Shown: piece by piece, positions 1-6,920 of the stretch
How positions within the stretch are numbered: position 1 is the stretch's first letter
How the letters are laid out: the number at the start of each line of letters is the position of its first letter
Source: Xanthobacteraceae bacterium
GTDB lineage: Bacteria; Pseudomonadota; Alphaproteobacteria; Rhizobiales; Xanthobacteraceae
Length of the DNA stretch: 16,609 nucleotides
Direction of reading: 5' to 3'
NCBI GenBank assembly: GCA_030044035.1
Contig: JASHWN010000431.1
Coordinates: forward strand, 1 to 16,609
Notes under the pieces: model-generated
What the model was told of the DNA's origin: nothing
What the model saw: the letters and a program-made list of their open reading frames with translations, nothing else
Database searches by the model: none
Program-made: the position numbers and the translations under genes

Positions 1-970
1 CCACGAATGCTGCACTGCACCAATTGGTGCCGAGGCCGCCCGGATTTTGCAGGGTGACATTCGCCGGCGAGAAGCTGACGCTCTGCGTGCTGGTGAACAC
101 GTTGCATTGCGCCGGCGTCAGGTTGGTATCGTAGTAGCGCAGGTCGAGCGTGAGCACCTTCCAGGTGAAGCCGACGCCGATATCCCAGTTCCAATAGCTG
201 GTATAGGGCACGCCGGTTGGAAAGGCCGGGACCGCGTAGAACAAGTCGCTGCGGCCGAGGTCCCAATAGCCGATGTCGGCCGACGCGTAGGCGCCGAGGC
301 CGTTCTGGAACCACGTGGTAGGCGCTGTGAGCGTCAAATTGCCGGTCGTGTACCAGCCCCAGGCGCCAAGGTTGGCAACCGACGGCGAGTACCACTCCTG
401 GATACCCAAGGACACGTTATCGTTCACAGTGTAAGTGGCCTTGGCATAGATCTCATAAAAGCTCGCGACCTGCTTGGCCACATTGGGAAAGCCGAGCGGA
501 TCGAACAATGTCGAGGGGACGCCGACCGCGACCGCGGGCCCGCCGCCGAGGCTGTTGCACAGCGCCAGCGTGTTAAAGCACTGTCCGCCCGGGTAGTAGT
601 AATACCAGACGCCGAAATCGAGGGCGAGCTTGTCGAAGGTCGGGCGGATGCCGCCGTAGAAGTCGATTTCCGCCGCAGCATTGTTGGGGAAGTTGATGCT
701 TTCGCCCGAGATGCCCGCATAGGCCTGGAAATTAGCATTGAAGTTGTAGCGGCCTTCGAAGCCGCCCTGGACCGACGGCTTATGGTTCGACTGGGTGATG
801 CCGCGGAAGTTGTAGTCGTTCATGATCCCGGCAGTGACGACCACATCCCACGCCGGCGTTGCGGCCGCTGGCGCCGCCGGCGGCGCTTTGGTCGGCATGT
901 CGGCGGCGAAGGCCGAAGAGGCGGCCAGCGCAGCCGCGACCAACACCACTGATGATACGCCTTTTTTCAT
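1..970 (-). CDS. TorF-family putative outer-membrane porin (Gcw_chp), 3' end cut by window edge
   Basis: The gene reads leftward from an ATG at 970 and stays open for 323 codons to the window edge, so its C-terminus is missing. The start is supported by AAGGGG at 979-984, eight bases upstream. Residues 1-22 form a clear Sec signal peptide (MKK, hydrophobic core, cleavage after AFA), followed by a Pro/Ala-rich linker to about residue 40. From residue 41 the sequence is rich in aromatic, Gly and alternating polar/hydrophobic residues typical of beta strands. The stretch DYNFRGITQS (52-61) followed by a PSVQGG segment is the hallmark of the TorF/Gcw_chp family (TIGR02001 type). Known members are predicted outer-membrane beta-barrels; the solute is unknown. 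The opposite strand carries long open frames here, but they have no recognisable family. Family assignment is firm, transport function is inferred. Confidence 0.85.
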   Translation of the reverse strand, partial: MKKGVSSVVLVAAALAASSAFAADMPTKAPPAAPAAATPAWDVVVTAGIMNDYNFRGITQSNHKPSVQGGFEGRYNFNANFQAYAGISGESINFPNNAAAEIDFYGGIRPTFDKLALDFGVWYYYYPGGQCFNTLALCNSLGGGPAVAVGVPSTLFDPLGFPNVAKQVASFYEIYAKATYTVNDNVSLGIQEWYSPSVANLGAWGWYTTGNLTLTAPTTWFQNGLGAYASADIGYWDLGRSDLFYAVPAFPTGVPYTSYWNWDIGVGFTWKVLTLDLRYYDTNLTPAQCNVFTSTQSVSFSPANVTLQNPGGLGTNWCSAAFV

Positions 971-1131
971 AACTTTTGCCCCTTATCCCCGTTACTGCAC
1001 TCGGCCTCGGTGAGGGTCGGACCGGGTACCGAGTACAGCGCTCCTGCCGCTCCTGTGACGGCGGCCGATAAGGCGCATTTTCGATTGCGGTTCCCTATCA
1101 GCCAAGATCAATTCTACAGCAAATGCTGCCT

Positions 1132-1160
1132 TTTTATGCGATCGTGGGATAAGTTTACAA
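1132..1160 (-). promoter_or_regulatory. Candidate sigma-70-type promoter for the TorF porin gene
   Basis: In the 291-base divergent gap between the porin and the DUF427 gene lies an unusually A/T-rich patch (about 1130-1195). On the minus strand TTGTAA (1160-1155) and ATAAAA (1137-1132) are separated by 17 bases. This would start a transcript near 1125 with a leader of roughly 150 bases. The match is only moderate, so this is a suggestion. No clear plus-strand promoter for the DUF427 gene was found. Confidence 0.25.
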
Positions 1161-1261
1161 AATATCAAAACCTGTGGCGCGCCGGCAACATAAACGGCGG
1201 CGTTAACCTGGCGTCCGGCCTTGCTTATGGTCGGCGCGCCCCCAAGGACGGAGATCAAATC

Positions 1262-1543
1262 ATGCGTGCGATGGTTGACGGCCAAGTGGTTGCCGAGAGC
1301 AGCGATGTCGTCGAATGCAAAGGATATCAGTACTTTCCGCGCCAAGCCGTGCGGATGGAGTGGTTGCAGAAGACGGCCAAAACCGCGGACGACCTCACCT
1401 GCCCGCACGGTGTGCAGTTCTACGACGTGGTCGTCGCCGGCCACCGGCACCCCCGCGCCGCCTGGTCGTACGAGGCGCCACAGCCGCAAATGCGCCAAGT
1501 AACCGACCGGTTCGGCTTCTGGCAGGACGTCGAGGTCAAATAG
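1262..1543 (+). CDS. DUF427 domain-containing small protein
   Basis: A 93-residue protein that is a single DUF427 domain from end to end. The family pattern is visible: a short N-terminal strand (VDGQVVAESSD), then the Y-F-P segment (GYQYFPRQAVRMEWL), the central TCPHG...FYDVVV region, and the C-terminal AAWSYEAP / FGFWQDVEV block. The frame is open upstream to about 1010, but those codons do not resemble the family. ATG 1262 gives the normal family length and has AAGGACGGAG (1244-1253) at good spacing, so I chose it. DUF427 proteins are widespread, single-domain and without an established biochemical role that I can state. The gene is monocistronic, divergent from the porin and convergent with the reductase-like gene. 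Confidence 0.85.
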   Translation: MRAMVDGQVVAESSDVVECKGYQYFPRQAVRMEWLQKTAKTADDLTCPHGVQFYDVVVAGHRHPRAAWSYEAPQPQMRQVTDRFGFWQDVEVK

Positions 1544-1566
1544 CGAGGCGGCCCGAGCTGTTGGCG

Positions 1567-1584
1567 CCGGACCGCTGCGTCCGG
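1567..1584. terminator. Hairpin between convergent genes, possible terminator
   Basis: CCGGAC (1567-1572) and GTCCGG (1579-1584) form a perfect 6-bp GC stem with a six-base loop. It sits in the 72-base gap between two gene stops that face each other. There is no T-run on either side, so intrinsic termination is only a possibility suggested by position. Confidence 0.35.
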
Positions 1585-1615
1585 GATTGAAACGTCGAAA
1601 GCGGCGGCGACGCGT

Positions 1616-2692
1616 CTATGCGGCCGCGGCCTTTTTCCGATTCGCCTCGAGGCGCGCGTCGACCAAGGCGACCTGGGCATCGATCGCCGGATAGCTCAGG
1701 CCCTTTTGCCTGGCGATGAGCTGGACCAGCTTGTCGGCGCGCTCGATGAATGGCGCGCCGTTCTGCAGCGCCCGCGCGGCGGACGCCGGCCGGGTCAGCG
1801 ACTGCGCGGCGGCGGCGTATTTCTCGAACGGCACCAGATCGTCCGGCTTGGCGCCGAGCTTGACGCACAGGTCGAACACGAAATTGTAGACCGAGCGCGA
1901 GGTGTCGAGATCGCTCCACACCGCCTCCTGCGCGGTGCGCATGCCGTCCTTGGTGACGCAGCGATAATTGCCGGCCAGCAGCATGGCCCATTTGGCCAGC
2001 GGCACGAAGATCGAATCGTGCACGCGCAGATGCACCGGCAGCTCGATCTTGCCCTCCGGCACGTCGTAGCGCACGGCGTCGATGTCCTGCTGTAGCTGGC
2101 GCAAAATGGCGGTCGACTTGTCGCTGTCGAAGCGCGCCACCTTGAAGTTAGTCGGCAGCGTCACCAGCAGCACGTTGACCTTTTCGTCCGGCGGCCGGAT
2201 CGCCTGCGGATCGGGGCTGCACAGGGTGATCGCGCCGGGGTCGAAATTGTCCCACACGCTGGGATCGGTATAGGCCGGTTTGAGCGCATCGTAATCGAGG
2301 CCGGGGATGCGTTTGACGTAGGGCAGCGGCGGCATGTTCATGATCGACATGCATGGCACCCGCGAGCGGGCCACCGCATCGAGCAATTCGCGCACGCCGG
2401 GCGAGCGGTATTGCGGCTCCTGCATGGCAAGCCCGATCAGGTCGTAATCCGCCGGGCGCACCCCGCCGGCGCCGCCCGCCGTCACCTTGCCCGGCAGCTT
2501 GCGCGAATCGAGCTCGACCGGCTCCTTGCGGCCGCGCACCGGCAGCCGCACGCGAAAGCCCTCGGCGTTTATCAGGTCGGCTTCCGCGGGCAGGCACACC
2601 AGATGAATGTGGTGGCCGCCAAACAGCATTTTCGAGGCGAGCAGCGAGCCATAGGACGCGCCCATGATGAGGATGTTGTAGGTTCCGGGCAT
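1616..2692 (-). CDS. Ketopantoate reductase-like (ApbA/PanE fold) dehydrogenase of unknown substrate
   Basis: A 358-residue protein. The N-terminus (YNILIMGASYGSLLASKMLFGGHHIHLVC, about residues 4-32, broken here for reading as NILIMGASYGS then LLASKM) has the strand-turn-helix of a Rossmann NAD(P)-binding domain and the ApbA/PanE-like GH.I.LV ending. A YDLIGLAMQEPQY segment corresponds to the 'D-l-v-l-a-v-K' strand of that family. The C-terminal half is helical and contains LAKWAMLLAGNY, which fits the K/N region of ketopantoate reductases. The nucleotide loop reads GASYGS rather than GxGxxG, and the protein is about 50 residues longer than PanE, so it is probably not the pantothenate enzyme. 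ATG 2692 is chosen because GGAGGAGG (2699-2706) lies six bases ahead; an ATG seven codons further upstream includes this site. Function beyond an NAD(P)-dependent oxidoreductase is unknown. Confidence 0.65.
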   Translation of the reverse strand: MPGTYNILIMGASYGSLLASKMLFGGHHIHLVCLPAEADLINAEGFRVRLPVRGRKEPVELDSRKLPGKVTAGGAGGVRPADYDLIGLAMQEPQYRSPGVRELLDAVARSRVPCMSIMNMPPLPYVKRIPGLDYDALKPAYTDPSVWDNFDPGAITLCSPDPQAIRPPDEKVNVLLVTLPTNFKVARFDSDKSTAILRQLQQDIDAVRYDVPEGKIELPVHLRVHDSIFVPLAKWAMLLAGNYRCVTKDGMRTAQEAVWSDLDTSRSVYNFVFDLCVKLGAKPDDLVPFEKYAAAAQSLTRPASAARALQNGAPFIERADKLVQLIARQKGLSYPAIDAQVALVDARLEANRKKAAAA

Positions 2693-2930
2693 AGCGCACC
2701 TCCTCCAACGCAAGCGGCCGAAACGGCCGATTTGAGTTACGACTTCAGGTCAAGCTGTGCAGACGGCGCAGCCGCGCGGTCGCGCGCCTACCGCATCGAC
2801 AAGGCTATTGATCTTGCACGGCTGATGCAATGAGCCTGGCGGCTTCGCCGCGGCCACAGCGATGCGGCCGCCGCCAGCCCTGCCGCGGCGTCTCGCCACC
2901 CAATCACACCTCGATGCGAGCGGAAGCTCC

Positions 2931-3164
2931 TCAGCTGCTCTCGCCGCCGCCCGCTGCGGGGTCTGCGGGAGGCTGCCAGGACGGAGCGGGCTCCGGCGCG
3001 GGCGCGGGAGCCGGCGGCGCCTTCTTCGGCGCGGCTTTGCGCTTCGGTGCCGCCCGTTTTGCCGTCTTTTTTGTGGTCTTTTTTGCCGACGCCTTGTACG
3101 TTTTCTTCTTCTTGCGCGCCGGAGCGGCTTTCTTCTTGCTCGCCTTCTTGCGTTTCTTTGCCAT
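2931..3164 (-). CDS. Small Lys/Ala/Pro-rich basic protein (histone H1-like low complexity)
   Basis: A 77-residue protein with no folded domain. The first 50 residues consist mostly of Lys, Ala, Arg and Thr (AKKRKKASKKKAAP, KKTTKKTAKR) and the last 25 of Pro, Ala, Glu and Gly (APAPAPEPAPSWQPP). Such composition resembles bacterial histone-H1-like or nucleic-acid-binding tails, but this is only compositional. The start is the second of two adjacent ATGs (3164), six bases after GGAGG; the first ATG (3167) would be too close. The real-gene case rests on the ribosome site and on Lys codons that give a coherent basic head and proline tail. It lies 133 bases downstream of glcF on the same strand and may be co-transcribed or independent. 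Confidence 0.6.
   Translation of the reverse strand: MAKKRKKASKKKAAPARKKKKTYKASAKKTTKKTAKRAAPKRKAAPKKAPPAPAPAPEPAPSWQPPADPAAGGGESS
3066..3084 (-). other. Two in-phase A AAA AAG slippery heptamers within the basic-protein gene
   Basis: On the minus strand the codons GCA AAA AAG (3086-3078) and ACA AAA AAG (3074-3066) each contain A AAA AAG in the exact phase used for -1 frameshifting in dnaX. They are 12 bases apart. The -1 frame stays open to a TAG at 2790-2788, giving a protein of about 125 residues instead of 77. No strong stimulatory hairpin lies at the usual 5-9 base distance, and any Lys-rich gene can produce this motif by chance. Confidence 0.3.
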
Positions 3165-3198
3165 CATCGTCCTCCCGTTCCTTGCTGCCAGTGGAGTG

Positions 3199-3242
3199 AA
3201 GCGTCCGCCCCCATGGGAGACGCTTACGCGAAGCCTACTTCG
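3199..3242. terminator. Two adjacent inverted repeats downstream of glcF
   Basis: AAGCGTC (3199-3205) pairs with GACGCTT (3219-3225), with CCCATGGG nested inside. Just beside it CGAAG (3229-3233) pairs with CTTCG (3238-3242). They lie in the 133-base gap between the glcF stop and the start of the basic protein. They could end or attenuate the glycolate operon transcript, or act as a binding site. There is no T-run. Confidence 0.3.
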
Positions 3243-3297
3243 GCTCGGAATGAGACCTTCGCTCAGCCCGACGCCACGGCCCCGGGCACGACCGCGT

Positions 3298-4593
3298 TCA
3301 AGACCGCTCGTCCCGAAGCCTCGGCGGACATGGCCCTCCGGTGGCCCAGTCGATCAACTCGACCGTATGAACGACGGGTATCTCCGTGCCCGCTGCGAGC
3401 TGCGTGATGCAGCCGATGTTGCCTGCTGCGATCACATCAGGTCGCAATCTCTCGATAGTCCCGACTTTGCGCTCGCGCAACCTGTTTGCAAGAGCGGGCT
3501 GCAAAATATTGTAGGTGCCGGCGGAGCCGCAGCACAGATGGCCTTCGGGTATGTCCTTCACGGCGAAGCCGAGCTTGCCGAGAATCTCCTTGGGCTGCCG
3601 CGTCACGCGCTGGCCGTGCTGCAGCGAGCAGGCCGAATGGTACGCCACGGCGCGTCCCGCCGCCTTGCCGTCCGGCTCGAGCGGCAGCCCGGCGAGATAT
3701 TCGCAAACGTCCTTGGCGAGGCTCGACACCCGGGCTGCGCGCTTGGCGTAGGCCGGGTCGGTGCGCAGCATGAAGCCGTAATCCTTCACGGTGGTGCCGC
3801 ACCCTGAGGCGTTGATCACGATGGCGTCGGCGCCGGGAACGGCGAGCCAGGCGTCGATATTGGCGCGGGCCTGGTCGAGCGCCTCTCCGTCGCGGCCCAT
3901 GTGATGGACGAGCGAGCCGCAACAGCCGGCGCCCTGGGCCACGACGACGTCGACCCCGTGACGCGTCAGGACGCGAATCGTGGCGGCGTTGATTTCGGGC
4001 GACAGGAGATCGTTGACGCAACCGGCAAGCAGGATGACGCGGCCGTGGCGCGGCCCGACCGCCGGCGCGGTCTGCGGCGCCAGCGGCCACCCTGGCGGAT
4101 GCGTGGGCGCCAAGTTCAGCATCGCGGCGAGGCGGGTTGCACCGAGAGCCTTAAGCATCGGCGCAAACGGCTTTGCGGCGAGCGCTGCCATGAGCGCCAG
4201 ACGGAAGCGACCCGGATACGGCAGAAGCTTGGCCAGCACATCGCGCATGAACCGCTCGCCAAATGGCCGGCGATAAGTGCGCTCGATATGGGCGCGGGCC
4301 TGATCGACCAGATGCATGTAATGCACCCCGGACGGACAGGTCGTCATGCAGGCAAGGCAGGACAGACAGCGGTCGATGTGCAGCGCGACCTCGGCGCTCG
4401 CCGGCCGGTCGTGCTCCAGCATGTCCTTGATCAGATAGATGCGCCCGCGCGGCGAATCGAGCTCGTTGCCGTCGAGCACATAGGTCGGGCAGGTCGCGGT
4501 GCAGAAGCCGCAATGCACGCAAGCGCGCAGGATCTTGTCCGCTTCCGCGACCTGCGGATCGGCCAGTTGCGCGAGCGTGAAGGAGGTTTGCAT
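3298..4593 (-). CDS. glcF: Glycolate oxidase iron-sulfur subunit GlcF
   Basis: A 431-residue protein of normal GlcF length. Two 4Fe-4S ferredoxin clusters are encoded near the N-terminus: Cys 25, 28, 31 and 35 (CVHCGFCTATCP) and Cys 76, 79, 82 and 86 (CLSCLACMTTCP). The rest carries two CCG domains, seen as GAGCCGSLVHHMG and LCCGSAGTYN, the cysteine-rich motifs shared with heterodisulfide reductase and succinate dehydrogenase C-type proteins. In the known enzyme GlcF takes electrons from the flavin subunits GlcD/GlcE, oxidising glycolate to glyoxylate at the membrane. It is the last gene of the glc cluster, 23 bases after glcE. The start ATG 4593 lacks a strong ribosome site (an A/T-rich TATATAAAAATC lies ahead), so translation may rely on coupling to glcE. 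Confidence 0.95.
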   Translation of the reverse strand: MQTSFTLAQLADPQVAEADKILRACVHCGFCTATCPTYVLDGNELDSPRGRIYLIKDMLEHDRPASAEVALHIDRCLSCLACMTTCPSGVHYMHLVDQARAHIERTYRRPFGERFMRDVLAKLLPYPGRFRLALMAALAAKPFAPMLKALGATRLAAMLNLAPTHPPGWPLAPQTAPAVGPRHGRVILLAGCVNDLLSPEINAATIRVLTRHGVDVVVAQGAGCCGSLVHHMGRDGEALDQARANIDAWLAVPGADAIVINASGCGTTVKDYGFMLRTDPAYAKRAARVSSLAKDVCEYLAGLPLEPDGKAAGRAVAYHSACSLQHGQRVTRQPKEILGKLGFAVKDIPEGHLCCGSAGTYNILQPALANRLRERKVGTIERLRPDVIAAGNIGCITQLAAGTEIPVVHTVELIDWATGGPCPPRLRDERS

Positions 4594-4616
4594 CGCCGAT
4601 TTTTATATAGCTCTTG

Positions 4617-5855
4617 CTAGACGCCCGCCCACATGCGGCCGGGATTGAGCACGCCGTTGGGATCGAAACCCTCGCGCACGCGCCGCGTCAATGCGGCGAG
4701 CGGCGGTGGCTCGGGCGTGAAAACCTCGACAGCGGCGCGCACCGGCGCTGGCGCCCGGATCAATGTGGCGTGTCCGCCGGCCTCGGCAACGGTCGTTCGC
4801 ACCAGCGCTGCGTTGGCATCGGCTGACGGCGGTAACGCCGCCCAGACGAGACCGCCCGCCCAGTCATAGAGAATTTCGGCGCCGGCCTGCTCGGTGAGCT
4901 TGCGGCCAATGTCGGCGCCACGCGCCGGCGCCGTCGAGATGCGCCACAGGTCGGGCTCGCCGAACGGCCTGAAAGCGGCGAACGGCGTCACGTCCCTCAC
5001 GGCGCGCCAGAACGACCGCGACGCCGCCTCGTCCAGCGTTCCGAGCGCGCTGAACGGCGCCAACAATGCCTCCAGAACACTTTTGCGCTGCGCGACCGAA
5101 GGCGCCACGCCTTCCAGCCGGAAAGCGGTAACAGCGCCGACTGCATTTGCCGTCGCGGCAATGCGCGCGCCGACCGCAGGCTGCAGATGCGCCGCCGCCG
5201 ACACGTCGCCATACGATCCCATCGCCGCCGCCATCGCCTTGCAGGCGGCGCCGTCATCCAGAGCGAAAACGAGCACGGTCGCCTCGGTCTCGGCGCGCGG
5301 CAGCGTCTTGATCGTGATGTCGGTCATCGCCGCCAGCGTGCCCCACGAGCCGGCGAGCAGCTTGCACAGATCGTAGCCGGTGACGTTTTTGACAACGCGG
5401 CCGCCGGATTTGAAGGTTTCGCCGCGCCCTGAGACGGCGTTGACGCCGAGGAAATGATCGCGCGCCGCGCCAGCCTTGATGCGCCGCGGGCCGGACAGAT
5501 TGGCGGCGATGGCGCCGCCGATCGTGCCGCCACCCGGCGCCACGCCCAGCACCGGCCCGTAGTCCATCGGCTCGAAGGCCAATTGCTGCTTGCTCGCCGC
5601 AACTAGCGCTTCGATCTCGGCGAGCGGCGTGCCGGCCTTGGCCGAGAGCACCAGCTCCTCAGGCTCATAGAGCGTGACGCCCGACAGGCCCGACAAATCG
5701 AGCGTCGCGTCCCACTGCGCGGCGCGGCCGATGCCCCGCTTGGTGCCGCGGCCGGTCAATTCCAGCGTCCTGCCGTCGCCGAGCGCGGCGCAGATAGCCT
5801 GTTCGACATCAGCGGCATCGCGGGCTTTGATCGTGTCCGCCATTGGGGCCTGCAT
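4617..5855 (-). CDS. glcE: Glycolate oxidase FAD-binding subunit GlcE
   Basis: A 412-residue flavoprotein of the FAD-binding type 4 (PCMH) family, shorter than GlcD as expected for GlcE. The FAD-binding region is clear: LSAKAGTPLAEIEA, then GVAPGGGTIGGAIAANLSGPRR, here split as GVAPGGGTIGG and AIAANLSGPRR, and GGRVVKNVTGYDLCKLLAGS, which is characteristic of GlcE. The C-terminus ends with the FDPNGVLNPGRM motif of the oxidase family. Several starts are possible: GTG 5858, ATG 5855 and ATG 5843. I chose ATG 5855 because it overlaps the TGA of the upstream gene as TGATG, a standard coupling signal; ATG 5843 is a real alternative. GlcE and GlcD together form the flavin part of glycolate dehydrogenase. 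Confidence 0.93.
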   Translation of the reverse strand: MQAPMADTIKARDAADVEQAICAALGDGRTLELTGRGTKRGIGRAAQWDATLDLSGLSGVTLYEPEELVLSAKAGTPLAEIEALVAASKQQLAFEPMDYGPVLGVAPGGGTIGGAIAANLSGPRRIKAGAARDHFLGVNAVSGRGETFKSGGRVVKNVTGYDLCKLLAGSWGTLAAMTDITIKTLPRAETEATVLVFALDDGAACKAMAAAMGSYGDVSAAAHLQPAVGARIAATANAVGAVTAFRLEGVAPSVAQRKSVLEALLAPFSALGTLDEAASRSFWRAVRDVTPFAAFRPFGEPDLWRISTAPARGADIGRKLTEQAGAEILYDWAGGLVWAALPPSADANAALVRTTVAEAGGHATLIRAPAPVRAAVEVFTPEPPPLAALTRRVREGFDPNGVLNPGRMWAGV

Positions 5856-6883
5856 CACTCGGCCGCGTCGGCCGCGGACGCGGCACCCGCGAAGACCGGC
5901 ATGATATCGCGCGCAAAGCGGTGCAGTTGCCCGCCGCCCCCCGCAACGGTCAGAAGCACATAGCTCACGCCGCCTTTGCGCAGCCCATCAAGCATGGCGC
6001 AGACCTCATCGGGCGTGCCGTAGAGCGCGTGCTCCTCGGTGCCGCCGGCCTTGTCGGCATAGGCGAGCACGTGCGAGCCACCTTGGCGATCCGGGGTCCG
6101 CGAGACATCGACGGTGCGCCTGGTATAGGCCGCCTGTCGAGCGAGCGCTGCCTGCCTGTCGGCTTCATCCTTGGCGACATAGAGCTGGCGCGCCACCGCC
6201 ACCTGCATGGGGTCGAAGCCAAGGCCGCGCGCCCGCCGCTCGGCTTTGTAGATCGCGATGCGCTCCGTGATCTGTTGCGGGCTCGCATACTGATCGAGGA
6301 TCAGATTGAAGCCGCGGGCCGCGGCGCGGCGGATCGACGCCTCGCTGGCGGCCGCCACCCAGAACGGCGGGTACGGCTTTTGCGCCGGCGGCGGCTCCAC
6401 CACGATGTCCTCGAAATGCCAGAAGCGGCCGCGATGGGAAAAGCGCTCGCGGCTGGTGAAGGCGCGGGTCATCAGCGCGACCGCCTCCTCGAACCGCGCA
6501 TCGGCGTCGGCGGGCGAAATCTGAAAGCCCTTGAACTCGCTGTGCCGGTAGCCTTTGCCGATGCCGAAATCGAAGCGGCCCCCGGAAACGAGATCGAGCG
6601 TCGCGGCCTGTTCGGCGAGCAGCACCGGATTGTGCCACGGCAACACGATCACGGCGCTGCCAAGCCGCAACGTTTTGGTGCGCATGGCGAGCGCCATCAG
6701 CAGCATCAGCGTCGCCGACACTTGGTTCCAGCCGGTGAAGTGATGCTCGACCGAGAAACTCGACTTGAACCCCAGCGCTTCGGCCTCGACGTTGAACTCG
6801 AGATAATCGCGGAAGCCTTGGCCGGCGTCCGGAGCAAGATCGCCGCTGTTGGCTTGCGCAGACGTGAACAGACCGAATTGCAT
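5855..6883 (-). CDS. LLM-class (luciferase-like) flavin-dependent oxidoreductase
   Basis: A 342-residue TIM-barrel flavoprotein of the bacterial luciferase superfamily. Visible family marks are the first strand MQFGLFTSAQ, the VEHHF motif (45-49), LGSAVIVLPWHNPVLLAEQ (74-92) and LDLVSGGRFDFGIGKGYR (96-113), the usual flavin/substrate shell, and the C-terminal GTPDEV segment. Members use reduced FMN or F420 to oxidise varied substrates; the substrate here cannot be read. I chose ATG 6883 because the family begins exactly at MQFGLF; the frame is open further upstream but those 26 codons overlap the end of glcD. The ribosome site is weak. It starts 37 bases after glcD and ends overlapping the glcE start, so it is part of the glycolate operon, which is not its usual setting. 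Confidence 0.9.
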   Translation of the reverse strand: MQFGLFTSAQANSGDLAPDAGQGFRDYLEFNVEAEALGFKSSFSVEHHFTGWNQVSATLMLLMALAMRTKTLRLGSAVIVLPWHNPVLLAEQAATLDLVSGGRFDFGIGKGYRHSEFKGFQISPADADARFEEAVALMTRAFTSRERFSHRGRFWHFEDIVVEPPPAQKPYPPFWVAAASEASIRRAAARGFNLILDQYASPQQITERIAIYKAERRARGLGFDPMQVAVARQLYVAKDEADRQAALARQAAYTRRTVDVSRTPDRQGGSHVLAYADKAGGTEEHALYGTPDEVCAMLDGLRKGGVSYVLLTVAGGGGQLHRFARDIMPVFAGAASAADAAE

Positions 6884-6920
6884 GGGATTGCTTTTGGCGA
6901 ATGCTCTCGACGGCGAATTT

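Noticed and set aside
1117..1135. CAGCA-AA-TGCTG followed by five Ts, resembling an intrinsic terminator
   Set aside because: It lies between divergent gene starts, the stem has only four bp once a loop is allowed, and no plus-strand gene lies upstream to be terminated.
992..1498. 168-codon minus-strand frame opposite the DUF427 gene
   Set aside because: The plus strand encodes a full-length DUF427 domain with a ribosome site; the antisense translation has no recognisable pattern.
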